Below are positions 48,528-61,155 of a DNA stretch of 64,000 bases, piece by piece. Numbering within the stretch: the stretch's first letter is position 1; every line of letters begins with the position of its first letter. The notes under the pieces are model-generated. The model did not search any database and was not told where the DNA came from. It saw only the letters and a program-made list of their open reading frames with translations. The position numbers were made by a program, and so were the translations under genes. Origin of the DNA: Bombyx mori (Eukaryota; Arthropoda; Insecta; Lepidoptera; Bombycidae); NCBI RefSeq assembly GCF_030269925.1, contig NC_085123.1, positions 8,308,001 through 8,372,000 of the forward strand, given 5' to 3'.

Positions 48528-51500
48528 TTAAGCGTATCTAACTCCTTTACACAGATTGCAGATTAAGGATTTCTTATTAGGATTTAGCTCATTTTTACGT
48601 GTAATTTCAGCGTCCAGCCATTCGATTAAATCTTTCTTCAATCGCAATATCGTGTCTTGATTAACTCGGCCATCGTGAAAGAAGTCTTTTACTACTTCAA
48701 CGATTCCGTTATCGTCGTGTCTCGCTTCCCCGAACGGTCTCCGCTGTTTCATGTAATTGAAAACAAATTCAACTACCTGCGAAATCAAATCTCGCTCCGG
48801 ATCGAGCAATTTCAGATTGGCAATTTCGCTTGGCACAAGTTTCGACAGCAGATTAAAGGATAGGGTCATCAAATTCGTATAGACCTCTTCGGAGAGATTT
48901 TGGAGCATCGAAACTATTTCATCGGTGCCCGACGAGCTGATACGCACGAAATATGTGCCGATTTGGAGTATCTCTTCTGGACGGATGCCGACTAATAGAT
49001 GGCCTTCTTCGTCGTCTACTCCGAAGTAGTTGTCCACTCTGTTGACGGGCGAGTTCAGACGTGTGGACACATTAGCAGGCCCCGGGGGGGCTGGGCCGAT
49101 TTCGGTGAATATTTGCGATCTCCCTTCCGAGCCGAGCGAGTGTAACTCGGACGGGTTGTAACCGTGTTGGTTGTTCAACATGACCCGGCCGTCGGCCGTC
49201 ATCGATATCCTGAGCCTGTGCTGGTTCACGTCCTTGTTGATGCTCAGAACTTGCGCAAAGTATTCGTCTTTGTTAGCGATATTCTTGATGCCCTGGATGA
49301 CTTCGGTGTTACCTTGAACGGTGCCCCGCACTCGTCTAGCTTCGGCGGAAAGCTTATCGAAAATTTTCCTGCCAAACATTTCGAGTAAGCATAAAAATAA
49401 TAATAATAATAATATCTGTAGTCGGTTTAGTGACGATAGTTTTACGTGAATGACGTCAATAGCAGAACTATTAGAACTGCTAGCTGTGACGTCACGCGAG
49501 AAGAGATGTAAATGTGTCACAACCCAACGCTTGGGTCGATCGTGCCTCTCTTTACCTTGTTCCGCGCTCTCGCTCGCACGCTCAGGCTCAGGCGGAACGT
49601 GACACTTTTTCGTGCGTGCAGCCGGTTTTCATCGGTTTATGAGACATTATCACATCAAAAAAAAGAAAAAAAAACTATTTATTATATTTTTTTATCCTGA
49701 CCACACTGATCACATTGGAGGGTAGTTGCAAAAAAATTATGTATTCACATTAGTACTTCGTGTTTGTGCAAATTGGTCCGACTCAATCGGACGTCTTAAA
49801 GTTGGTATTCAAAGATTTCGTTACACGTAAACTTTTTTATTTTTTATTGCTCGTTTAGGCAGATTAGCATACGGCCCACCTGATTATGAGCGGTTACCAT
49901 CGCTCATGGACATCAGCAATGCCAGGGGCAGAGCCAAGCCGCTGCCTACCGTTTAATACTAAACATATCAAGCGTATTGAATATACCAGTTTTTAGGTTC
50001 AAATAAAGCCCTTACCTGTGCCGATTACTCCGGAGCGTATCGCGGAACTCATTTATCTTGTTCGCCTGACTCTGCTCAATGATCTCTTGCGCCGTCTGAT
50101 TCGATACGACAGCGTTGAAGAAGAACAACGTCGACATGGCGAATTGGAATATCTCAATACGACTCGGCTTCTGACCGTGTTTCCTGTACTGAAATATTAT
50201 TTAAAATAAATAATAGTTTAAAAAATCAACCAACAAAATACGCTTTTATAGAATTTTAATTTTAAATAGAAACTTTTTAGTTGGATTTGTATTAAGAGTA
50301 GAAGGGTTATTTTGATATTCTACTATCCCGAAAAGCACCACACGCTTTTTTATTTACAATAAAATAATTTTTTCTTACACTATTTTTAATTCAAATTTAT
50401 TAAAATTTATTTTCAATTTTTTAATTGGATTTTCTATAAAAGCGTATTTTGTTGTTTTTTTAAAATTATTATTTATTTTTCATTTTTTAGTTGAATTACA
50501 ATTTTTTCAATATTTTTCGTCAATCGTGAACATTTGTTAAGTACGTATTTCATTGGAAAAATTGGTACCTGCCGGCGGGATTCGAACACCGTTGCATCGC
50601 TACATACGAATGCACCCGATTGCATAATAATAATTATTAAAAATTTGGCTCCTTTACACATAAATAAGAATAAGCAATTTATATATAAAACATACTTAAA
50701 ATACCTTTGGTACCATTATTATTGGTATCTACTTCAATAATACCTTTGAAACATAAATAATAAAAGCCGGGGAATTCCCGGAACAAGCTCCTGCTTAAGA
50801 ATTGAAAATAAACGATGATCTGGCCGTGAATAAAACCGCAGCTTCGACTGGTCATTTACAAATTAGTTTTCTTGTATTAATGAAGTAATTTATTATTTAT
50901 GTTTCAAAGGTATTATTGAAGTAGATACCAATTTCAGAAATCTACCTTATCACAAATTAAACTGAAACTTACTTACCTGTATTATAAGATACACAAAGCC
51001 ATTAGTAAAGCTCGCAGCTCCGGTCAAAAGGTTCACGTGTCGCAGCACGTCGACTGACTTAGTCAAGAACCTCCCCGACTGAAGTAAATAAAACATTTAC
51101 TTGTATATATATAACAGTGAGATCGATCGTCCAAAATATACGCGGGCCGTTTGTGGTAGGTCCTTAGACGAAAGTATCTATATATAAACGTAGTTCAACA
51201 CTATAATTTTATTAAATTTATAATAATAATTAAAAATATACTGTCTAATTAGATTTTAGTAAATATAGTATAATAATACAATCGGGAAACGAAGTTTGAT
51301 TTTAGTTCGCTTTTGTTAATACATATTTAAATTAAGTTTACTATAAATTAAGTTCATAGCATCTCCACGCCTGATGAGTTATTAATAAAAGAAGTGAGAC
51401 AACCCCGCGTCTCAGTGTTAACAGCCTGGCCACGGGACATTCCCGATACGAATATTCGCGCGGTGCGAACGGCGAAGCGTCTAGCGACTAAAATAAGCGC

Positions 51501-54500
51501 ATAGAAATGTACTTATCAAGCCGGCGCGCACCGACGACCGGCGAAATGTACCGAGCGAATCGCGCGGGCGACTTGCGACGCGGCGGGCGAGCAAAACAAA
51601 TGCATGAATAAGGACGGCGCAAGCCACGGAGTGGAGCGGTAGTCGCGGCGAATAGTGCAGTGATTAAACGAGTTTAGTTGTTTTCGCCGCGAAAAATGAA
51701 CACCGTAAGTTTTATTGCTGATATACTACTTAGACGAGCTATTTGGAAGTCTAGCCACTCAAAGCAGCCATAATTTTTCTGGATACCTACATTCTGTATT
51801 TCTCGTGCTTCTTGTGGAATTCTCCATCTATCTCCGATTATTATTCAAATCATGTACTCCACAATCTCTTCTAAATAATAGGTCTTGAACCAAAAAACAA
51901 TTACTTTCTAAGCAATATCGAGATAAATTCGATATAGACATTTCGCTGTCGGACTTCCTTGCTAGTCGCGGCGGCGAACGTGACTACCCGTGGCCTGCAA
52001 ACGGTGCTGCGCGAATGGTCGCCTCCTCCGCCGCTTCGTCGTTCGCACCGCCGATCCCCGTGGCCAGGCCGTAAGAGAGACAAGCGCATTATTTTGTACA
52101 ATGACGTCACCATCGCGATGCGAAGTTTGTATCAGGTTTGCCTAATAGTCTTCGAATAAAATTAAAAATGACTCGTTACTGTCAGTGGCCGTGAAAAGTA
52201 TCTTATACGTTTCTATAACACCGGATGGTCTGCGTAATCTGTGCGTGCCATGTAACGGTGGTCGTTCATAGTGAAAGCGTACCGTTCCTGTAGTGGCCTG
52301 AGCTGTTACCTACCGTAGTGAGGTTGGTGCCGGCCGCTGCTGATTTAGACAGGAGATTGCTGGCCGCTCCAGCCGTGAGACCCACGCCCGAGGTCGCTAC
52401 GTTTAACCAACTGTTACGAGCTTCAGAATTGCGCACGTTTATGGTCTGTGAACGTACGAAGCTTTACAGATTTTTCCGAAATTATTCCTTTGAAGCTTGG
52501 AGGAAACGAGAAAGGCAAGAACTTCCACCGAACGGGTAAACTCGCTCGGTGGGGCGACGGTACGAATGTTATCGTTCGGAGTCTGTATCCTATAGTGAGA
52601 TTCAAGCATCTGTCAAATGAGTCGTCTATTATCAAAGGTGGCAATCTGTGCATTTGGACAAAAAAATTTTATTGATATGTCAATACAGATTTATTTGAAT
52701 ATAATCGTCTGCTTCAAAGAATACGGTTCAAAACCTGCATTAAATAAAGGTTAATAGTTAACCTGTTATTTATCTAAGATGTCTTTCCGAAGAGTTTTGT
52801 GACTGCCAATGGAATACAAAGTCAATAATTCGTTTTTCTGATTTACCAATCATTGTCCAAAAGTCAGATTGCCGCCTTTGATAATAGTCGACTCAAATAT
52901 CTTGTGTCTGTATCGTAGCTACAGCCACATATCTAAGAAGTTCAGAAAAAAACTTTATGTAGCTAACAGTTTGGCCACTTCTAATATGTAGGCTTCTAAT
53001 AATAGGCTTGTTAAGCGGTAGGCAGCCGCTTGGCTCTGCCCCTGGCATTGGGGATGGTCCATGGGCGACAGTAACCACTCACCATCAGGCGGGCCGTATG
53101 CTGGTCTGTCTACTAGGGCAATAAAAAAATTGTGTTATCTTTGTAAATCATTCAGAATTATTTATTGACACAGCTGATTTCGAAGTGCATGGGCAAAATA
53201 ACAACTTTCCTATTTCTGCCGTGAATTTCCTAATTGTTTTTTTTTTAATAAATTGCCTTACCTAAGTTTATGGGCCCTAAAGTGCATGACATCATCCACC
53301 TTGAAGACATGAAGTGTAAGTCTCATTTGTATTGTGTAACGGATGTCCCACCCCGAGACCTCAGATCGTAAGATTGCTTCGTGGCACAAATAGGCAAAAT
53401 GGTGGTAGCTAGTCGTACGGGCTCACAATTTTTTACTGGTAGTAGGACCTCTTGTGAGTCCGCGCGGGTAGGTTATGTCTTTGTTATCGCCTATTTCTGC
53501 CGTGAAGCAGTAATGCGTTTCGGTTTGAAGGGTGGGGCAGCCGTTGTAACTATACTTGAGACCTTAGAACTTATATCGCAAGGTGGGTGGCGCATTTACG
53601 TCGTAGATGTCTATGGGCTCCAGTAACCACTTAACACATAGCATTAAAAAAAAAATACAGTTTACGACAAGCAAATTGATGATCGCAGCATGCTGGTATG
53701 ATACTCAGATAAGGTTGCCCATTCTTGTGTGATACCCTCTATCGTCTTGTACAAGATCTACGAAAAGAGACAAAGCAGTTACCTGTTCGTGCGTTCTTCG
53801 GTCGTGTAAATGCAACGAAGACCTGATCAGCCCGTAGATTCCCGCGGTGACGGAGACGGTGGCCGCGCTTGCGAGCAGCACGGGCGCCACCGGTGTTAGC
53901 GCGGCCACCCCGACCACTCCCACGGCGCCCAGCGAGACCACCGTGGTCGCTGTGTCCACCGAACTCAACACGCGTGACTTCAGTCCGAGGGCAGGTGACG
54001 GCGCCACTGTTAGATTCACCGTGAAGTCTGTTCCGTCCTTTATTGAAGTAGTGAATGATGGTTTAGCAACATTTTTATATGAAAATAAAAAAAAGGACAC
54101 TAAAAGGAGACAAACATTACTTAAAGAGGATTTAGTCGGCCAGATAATGAAATAGAGTATTCGAGAAGGTTTCACATCTACCGCGTGTGAGATGCAAGGT
54201 TTTTTTACATTGCTGGCGAGTAATCATACTAGATGCGGGTATCTACAACATTAATGATTACGTAAAGTTAGTACATAGTTTTAGAACGACAACCTCTGGC
54301 ATATTCACATCAGACGGTTACGGGTATACCATAGACAAATTACTCTGCCCGGGTTTCTGTAACGAGTGTGTTTGAATTTGGGTATAGTTTCCCAAACGGG
54401 GCCAAAAAGGTTTTGGTAGAATTCATCTAATTAAAATATGTTATGGGTATTAGTTCGAATATCCCGCAAACAATAGGACCGATATTGATGAAGCTTTCGA

Positions 54501-57500
54501 AGTTATCGTGGCTAAAAGGACGCTTGGTGTACTCGTATCAATACGATTGTGCTGTATCTAATACCGCACGCGTGCACCAATTTTTCTAGTAAAATATGTA
54601 CTTTATTGACGGATAAGTTCACTATGTAAGAACAATATTATGTAATAAAAAACCAAAACAGCAAAAATTTTAATTTGCTTAGTTTCTTGTAATAGGATAT
54701 TTCGTGAGTACGGGTGCTACTTCTTCTTTATTATTTGTCTCCATTTCCACCACTAGGTGGGGTCGGCACATCGAATTCCATTCTCATCTATCAGCCGTCA
54801 TCTCAACACTCACTCCTCTCTCTCTCATATCGTTATTCACACTCCTTCCATGTCTTCTTTCGTCGACCTCTTCCCCCTATACCTTGCACTACCATTTCCA
54901 TATATCTCATAGTATTTTAACCACTAATGCGTACAGTGGAGGCTTAGATCTCATGTTTCAAAGTCCGTGGCGGAATTCAAGTAGTGATGTCTATGGACAT
55001 CGCGAACCACGCAAGACCAAGGGAGGCCTGAACTCGTTCAGATAATAAAAAAAAATGGCTTGCTACAATGTTAAAAACCACAAATAAAAACTAAATTTTA
55101 TCAAACAAGTCTATAAATTTGTAAAAGTTTAGTCGCTTAAGATTACCTCAGTAAGTGTTCCGGTATATTCTCCGTTCTCAGGGACTATTAGAACACATTT
55201 GTCCAATGTGTTTTCTGTCAAGTAAGCATTCCAACTATGGTACACCCGGGCATTGTCATCAATATATATTTTGCATGGTTTCGCTGAAAATTAATTTGAA
55301 ATCTCAAATCAATAATTAGGTATTATTATTATACTTAAATATACACCTTTCATCGTTGACAAACTTAAAACAAAAAATATACAATAATCATTAATTACAT
55401 GAACATAGAAACGTATAGAAAATAAAAATAAAAGAATGTGAAATAAAAAGTAATCAAAATGGGTTAAGTATATATACTATATAGTCACAACAAAATAAGG
55501 GCCTTGGATTGGATGGATGCTACACTTGTGAGACAGTCGCTCACAAGTATGGCCTCCTGCTCCAGTAAAAAAATACCAATCTCAATCAATTTTGTCTCGA
55601 TGATCATTAGAAAACATGTCTAAATCAGTTGTATCACTTATAATGGAAATCTATATTAAGGTTTACGAACTTACCATTCATTTCTATAGGTATACATTTT
55701 CTTATGCAAAAGACAGGTACGAGCCATATTTCGGAGTCACTCCGTTCGTGTAGATCAATCCAACATTTCGACGGTTGAATGTTTAAAAAATTCTTGGGCT
55801 TTGGACGTGCACAAACAACCAGTAAATTCGACATGTAAATTTCATCTTCAAATGAATATTTACCTGAAATTCAATTAATCATTTTTAAATTAGAATGACA
55901 AATTTAATGTAGCATTTGTAGCAATTGCTTTTAATGACTTTATGAACTAAATAATATAAAAGTATAATCATATTAAGTGGTTAAGCTGCTATAGTGTGCA
56001 AATTAATTTTCTATAGCCTGAATGGCTATTTACTTAATGTAAAGGAACAAAATAATGTTAAAAATTAAATATAATAATTACTGGTAGGGTGGGTAGGTAG
56101 GCTTTATAATGCATGTAAAAATGATTATACCTTAGTTATATAGTGAAATAATCGTTTCATTTTTTTATTTATTTATAACCACCCACTTATTATTTTCTGA
56201 TGCGTGGTAAGTTCAGACAGATAGGAAGGACTATTTGTCTACTTTTTTGAAGAGTGGGTCTGCTGTTACACAATTTTGAGATTTCGACCTTATATGTCTC
56301 AAAGGTTGGTGGCTGCATTTACAATTATTAGTACAATTAGTTAATGTCTTTGGGTTTCCTAACCATTACTTTACACCAGAAGTTTCGGGAGCTTGCTTGC
56401 CCATCTACAAAACATAACAACAACCTTTATACAACAGAGATTTTCTATCGCATGACCTAATAAGCGATGCAGCATTCATTCATCATGTTAGGTTATAATC
56501 ATTGGTAAACCAGCAAATATAAAATATTTTTTAATGATTGTCCATAATATGACATATGTCCATAAGTATACATAGTTGGTACTGTTTTTTTGGTGGGAAA
56601 GCAAGCATACCTATTCTGATGGCGAGTGGTTACTGTCACTCATGGACATTGGGCTGTGCCCCTGTATTGCTCCATACTACGCGGAAATAAATAGGTAAGA
56701 TAGAATACCAAAGCAATCAGTACCTACTGGAGTGATATGATAATATATATTTTTTCTATCATGTGCATTTAGAATATTTTTTAGTTTTTGCATAGTTTAT
56801 AGTACCATGCCTGTAGTTGCAGTGATACTAGTTTTAACTACAAAATAAATTCCAACAACACAAATAAATCACAATTTTATTTCTGAATTTGGTTATTTTA
56901 TTGCAATTTTTTATCTAGTCTTCAGAGTCAATGAACAGCAAACTTAAAAAAACAAAGATAGCATAATCATTTTATCATCATTTAATCAGGGATGTTAATA
57001 AATAAGAGATTGTAACAGTTCACATAGGGAGCTAATTTTTTTTTTTATTAATTTTATCTAAGATTAGCAATACAATAGAAAGTGATAAATAGTGATCCAC
57101 CATAAATTCCCCAATTGCCATTCGCTACTATGTGGATGTTTGCTGTATTAGAGGCAGTTAATTAATCTTGTTGAACCTAACTTAGATTATAATTTTTTTT
57201 ATTACCACCTTCATTAAAAAATATTCTCAGGAATGATTATTAGTATTACCTTGTTCACATATTTTTGCATAGACTAAGTCAACTTTTTCTTTTTGTCTGG
57301 AATTGTATCCTTGAAGATTAATTGCATTCATTTTTTCCGTTTCTATCAGCTCCCCTTCAGTAATCGGAGGACCAAATAGTCCAAATGCCAAGTTTTGCAA
57401 TAAATGATTTCTATTGCACTTTTCATATCTGAAATATAATGTTGCTTCTAACAAAATCTATTTTCTTAGCTTTCTTAGCAATTTATAGAGAGTTAATTTT

Positions 57501-58109
57501 TTTTTCATATTCAGGGTTTATGTGCTTACCGGAACCCATAGACATGTGAATACCGACACTTTGAAACCTTGAAATTTGAGGCCTATATTGCAACTGTTTA
57601 GTGACAGTAGTAATGGTGCATATCACAATTTTCACAGGTTTCATTTCTATCACACAATTTAATTGCATAATTTTGGAGGTTGTTCGTGAACATATATCAA
57701 CTATCTTCAGACCTCCAGTTCATTAGAAAGATTAATCGTGGACTTTGGAATTTAAGCACTGGCATAGTCTCATACGAGTAAGCCGAGCCTTTAGGTCATA
57801 AAAACTTCAATATAATATTTTTATTATTGTCATTTTACAATTTAAAGACAGCAGTAAGTAATTAACTTTGGTTTTTATAAAATTTTGAGAGGAATTTTTT
57901 AATTAATATTTTCAATATATTCATTTCATAATTTAACCACTAATGTTAGTAAGTATTTACCTAATCCAGTTACAATCCCCTAAGTTTTCAAAATATTGCT
58001 GTTGTATTTGTACAGGGGTTAAGTTAAAGTCACAATCTGTTGGTGCTTCAACATGTAATGTTGGATTTGAGCTTTCTTGCACTGTGTCCGTTGAGGTGTG
58101 TTCATCCAT
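48528..58109 (-). CDS. DUF4781-like protein, nine coding exons
   Basis: Coding exons (minus): 58109-57961, 57428-57250, 55863-55675, 55283-55147, 54037-53783, 52445-52314, 51078-50977, 50188-50016, 49368-48528. All GT-AG junctions and phases agree (2, 1, 1, 0, 0, 0, 0, 2), giving 718 aa. A 5'UTR exon probably ends at 58271 (CAAG|GTAAGG), joining the acceptor at 58114. Exons 3-4 (about 110-218) are Cys-containing, ending with a Tyr-Gly-rich strand pattern. Exons 5-8 (about 219-438) are a long Ala/Gly/Val hydrophobic region with SEARNSWLNVATSGVG and FQFAMSTLFFFNAVVSNQTA. Exon 9 is a more soluble, charged C-terminal half ending in CNLCKG. The pattern recalls the insect/nematode DUF4781 family (recognition from memory, not a search). 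No signal peptide. Function unknown; the hydrophobic middle suggests membrane contact. Confidence 0.8.
49838..49960 (-). mobile_element. CR1/Jockey-like LINE 3' tail, reverse
   Basis: TTTTTTATTGCTCGTTTAGG to AAGCCGCTGCCTACCG. It lies in the last intron of the DUF4781-like gene. Confidence 0.6.
50206..50478. repeat. Hairpin MITE, long loop, beside exon 8 of the DUF4781-like gene
   Basis: The same arms as 6663-6783 enclose about 170 bp with GAAGGGTTATTTTGATATTC. The element begins about 15 bp from the exon-8 acceptor. Confidence 0.55.
50510..50628 (-). repeat. Bm1 SINE head fragment
   Basis: Only the 5' tRNA-like part: GGGATTCGAACACCGTTGC (reverse B box) and CGTGAACATTTGTTAAGTAC. Confidence 0.65.
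51410..51695 (+). promoter_or_regulatory. CpG-rich promoter and 5'UTR of the nested plus-strand exon
   Basis: A dense run of CG dinucleotides (GGCGCGCACCGACGACCGGC, GCGACGCGGCGGGCG) ends 40-50 bases before the ATG at 51696. A GTGCAGTG initiator-like site near 51654 could be the start point, leaving a 5'UTR of about 40 nt. No TATA box at the usual distance. It lies in intron 6 of the minus-strand DUF4781-like gene, between 52314 and 51078. Confidence 0.45.
51696..51704 (+). CDS. First coding exon of a plus-strand gene nested in the DUF4781-like gene
   Basis: A Kozak-like AAAAATG is followed by two codons and a strong donor (ACC|GTAAGT), phase 0. Upstream, 51410-51690 is strikingly CpG-rich against the AT-rich surroundings, as expected of a housekeeping-type promoter. 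The partner exon is uncertain. 51938-52138 opens in phase 0 after a TAG and reads a GC-rich 67-codon frame containing KRDKRIILYNDVTIAMRSLY. Its acceptor has a weak pyrimidine tract. If not spliced at 52139 it stops at 52159, with AATAAA overlapping the stop. Alternatively the real second exon lies beyond the window. Confidence 0.4.
51938..52159 (+). CDS. Possible second exon of the nested plus-strand gene
   Basis: GC-rich open frame in phase with the exon at 51696. It is Arg/Pro-rich (EWSPPPPLRRSHRRSPWPGR) then basic-hydrophobic. Open frames exist on both strands here, as often in GC-rich DNA, so coding status is unproven. The product would be about 76 aa with the first exon if it ends at 52159. 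No family recognised. Confidence 0.25.
   Translation, partial: TFRCRTSLLVAAANVTTRGLQTVLREWSPPPPLRRSHRRSPWPGRKRDKRIILYNDVTIAMRSLYQVCLIVFE
52990..53130 (+). mobile_element. CR1/Jockey-like LINE 3' tail
   Basis: GCGGTAGGCAGCCGCTTGGC to GGGCAATAAAAAAA, in an intron of the DUF4781-like gene, antisense. Confidence 0.6.
53440..53653 (+). repeat. Bm1 SINE
   Basis: Forward copy from GTAGGACCTCTTGTGAG to CATTAAAAAAAAAA. A diverged reverse copy lies directly left (about 53255-53435). Confidence 0.75.
54640..55060. repeat. Worn repeats in intron 4 of the DUF4781-like gene
   Basis: CCACTAGGTGGGGTCGGCAC (54760) looks like a dispersed-repeat end. 54930-55050 is an eroded Bm1 (GATGTCTATGG, AGATAATAAAAAAAAA). 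Similar eroded Bm1 lies at 56260-56410 (+) and 57490-57600 (-). Confidence 0.45.
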
Positions 58110-58279
58110 TGTACTGAAAATAAGGTTACCACATATGACGCAATTTTACTATTATTACTGATTCAATAGATATATTATACAATACAGTGGAAAAATTATG
58201 TATTTGAAATGCACATACATGCAAAGTTTTTCACTTTCAAAATTAATTCTCGCTATTCAATATTCCTTACCTTGTGACT

Positions 58280-59450
58280 TTTTGTTTCACTTTAAGGAAT
58301 AATGCAATAAGCAATAAGTATATATTTGTATATCACTGACAGCTGTCGTTGCTTATCAGGGAATTCACCGATCATAAGCTTGATATGTATACCACAAAAT
58401 GTTGTCTATGACCCTAAGTGAAATGAATGTTAGTCTTCGAATGATAGCACCATGTCTTAAACTATGGAGAACACTAAATTTATTTTAGGGACTCTAATTA
58501 ACTTGCACAGTAGGTACCTATACTTTTTTCAATGTTGACAATGTTTTTGTTGATTGTTGATAAAATGGATCTGACGTAAAACATATGCTATTTTGTTTTA
58601 ATTCATTAGTTGCATAGGCAAAAGGATTTTAGCCCATACATGAGAAATTTTGTAACAAAGGATAAGACACGTTTGTTACGCAAAAAGTAAAATGGAGCAG
58701 CTTTTGAAAATGAAAACGGTTATTTCAATTTATTTTATTTATTTGGAAAACAAACAGTGAACTTAAACTATATAAAATCCAAACTTACAACTAAAAAACA
58801 ATTAAAGGTCACCGCATTTAAAAAAAAATCTATGAGAAAATCATTTAAAAAAATGCTATGAAACACTATGCTAAATTATGCTATGAAACAAAATAATTTT
58901 ACAGTAAAATAGTGGGAATTTACAGAGAGTTAAATGGAAATTAAGAAGACTTGTCCAGCGATTTCATTTGATTTTTCCACATTTGTGCATTGTCACATTT
59001 GTAAACATTATTGTATGTTGTTATTAATTAATATTATGGCCATAAATTCAGAGGTCGGAGTAGGTAGATTGATATAAGGTCGTTGACGTCAAATGTTAAG
59101 GATAATATGGATAAGCCTCCAAAATGCCGGAACTTCATATTTATTGTGATATTTGCTCTGGAATATTGAAATTAGCATGAACTTTTGCCTATGGTGAAAA
59201 ACGTATTAATAATATCAATCTACGCTGATATTTACCTGAAATGAAACATGTAACATGTTTGGCGCATGCTCTTCATCGTCAGAGAAAATAAGATCAGAAT
59301 ATAACGATGTCGATATTTTAGTAGCAAATGTTAAACAAGTTTTGTAGCCACATATAAATGGATATAAGACGTCAAAAGGAATAGTTTAAAATTAGAAAAA
59401 ATTATGATTATTTATTTTAATCGTATTAATGTTGACATTCAAAATATAGA
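58280..59450. other. Gene-free spacer upstream of the DUF4781-like gene
   Basis: Presumed promoter side of that gene (its leader exon ends at 58271). AT-rich, no clear TATA, no repeats recognised. Confidence 0.4.
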
Positions 59451-59457
59451 AATTGTA

Positions 59458-60815
59458 CAGTCAAGTTGGGTAACTTTGAATTTCCGTGTAACTTTGAATA
59501 AAACTTGTTTGAAGATTTATATAATTTTTTTCAAACACTTTTTGCATAATTACTTTAATAATTATATGAAACGGAACGTTGAGATTATCAAAATGTCAAA
59601 TGTGTCATAAAATTGTCAGTTGTGAATAAGTTTTCAAAACTTTGGCGCCTTTTCTGTTCACGGTGATCAACAAGAAAAAAGTGTGCGTGGCAGAAATCTG
59701 AATTAAATATAGAAAAGGTATGTAAAACACTGTTTTTTTTTTGTTTCTGGAGGTAAAATATTTATTCAACTTGCCTTTTTTCTAATAATTTCGTGAGTTT
59801 ACAATGTTTTTTGCTCAGAATTGATGTCTCACAGATCATTGTAAATTTATTTGAAATTGGTCTAACTTTGAACAATTCAATCTTACCAATTGCCAATTTT
59901 ATTTTTAAGGGTAACTTTGACATGTTGAGTTGCAATTTATTATGCTTTTTTTCTACTGTTATAGGTTAATAAAATGCCACGCAAAAAGCAAAAGTGATTA
60001 AGCCCGGTGTGCGTAAATATGGCGTAAAATCAAATTATACCCCAGCTATTTTAGAGGAAGCCCTAGATAAAATCCGATCCATTGAAAGAGTAAGCTCTAA
60101 CAATATCACCATAAATGTTTTCAAAAAATAATGTTTCGGGGGCTGGACGAGGTATTCAAAAAATGAACGGTGCGTTGTAAAGAAGGAGAACATAATATCT
60201 TTACTTAAAGAACATTAATTAACAAGAAGGGATGGAAAGCTTTTCAAGGATGATGATATTTTGTTCATGGAATGGGGTCAATGATTTTTTCAATAACATT
60301 TTGATCACCCGTAACCTATGATCTTATCAGTATTCATTGATCTAATTTGATAGATAAATAAGTGAACAATTTTATGTATCTATTATAATATATATTATTA
60401 AAAAAACATGTGTTTCTGTTAAGCTTTTTTCACCTATTCGGAGTAAATATTTTGGGCAAGGCATCCCCAGTGAATGGCAATTTGATGTCGTTGACACTCA
60501 ATTTATTTTGACACCCCTACATATATTTTAATCTAAATAAAAATATAATGTTACTCAATCAAATAATAATTAGTGAAATATAGAGGATTTTCATTGTCCC
60601 AGATAACTCCATTCAAAGTTATCCGAAAGTCGTTGTAACTTTGAATGGCCACTAAAATATCAATTTCTAAGCCTTTTCTGTATTAATCCATCATATTGGT
60701 TAGATAATTTAAATTTTGGAAATGAAAGAACACTTACCACACTGTATAAAATAGTGCAACCAATACATTAATTTTTCAGTGTACTTAAAAATCTGCGAAA
60801 AGTGTAACTTGACTG
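59458..60815 (+). mobile_element. Pogo/Tigger-like DNA transposon remnant with spliced leader
   Basis: Terminal inverted repeats CAGTCAAGTT (59458) and AACTTGACTG (ends 60815) are flanked by TA on both sides, the pogo/Tc1 target. Several sub-terminal TAACTTTGAA copies occur (near 59469, 59490, 59864, 60648). Inside, a leader exon ends at 59717 (AAAAG|GTATGT) and the acceptor is at 59964. The ATG at 59974 opens MPRKKQK, then hits TGA; the reading continues in another frame (59994-60123: VIKPGVRKYG..., YTPAILEEALDKIRS). That matches the N-terminal psq-type helix-turn-helix of pogo transposases. The catalytic DDE part is missing in 1.36 kb, so this copy is defective. Confidence 0.7.
59974..60130 (+). 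pseudogene. Frameshifted N-terminal fragment of a pogo-type transposase
   Basis: The start MPRKKQK is cut by TGA at 59995. The homologous reading resumes in another frame with KPGVRKYGVKSNYTPAILEE and ends at a TAA near 60130. Only the DNA-binding N-terminus is represented. Confidence 0.6.
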
Positions 60816-60947
60816 TATCCGATGAGGATTAAAAATATTTATGCATGTTTTAGTTTAATTAAAAATAATTGTTCATTGGATGTTTTTTATTTTATTTTAT
60901 TCCAAAGTTGAAATCCCGGAACTTTTTCTGGTACTTCCCGCACATCA

Positions 60948-61155
60948 CTACATAGTATAAAACAAAGTCGCTTTCTCTGTCCCTATATCTGTCTGTCCCT
61001 ATGTATGCTTAAATCTTTAAAACTACGCAACGGATTTTGATGCGGTTTTTTTTAATAGATAGAGTGATTGAAGAGGAAGGTTTATATGAATAATAACATC
61101 CATTAAATAGTGGAGAAATCAATAATAAATTACAGTTTTCGAAGCGGGTCGCTAG
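60948..61155 (+). mobile_element. Helitron-like element
   Basis: ACATAGTATAAAACAAAGTC at the left and CGAAGCGGGTCGCTAG|T at the right. The 3' end resembles that of the element at 9836; the body (GCAACGGATTTTGATGCGG) is a different family. Confidence 0.5.
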
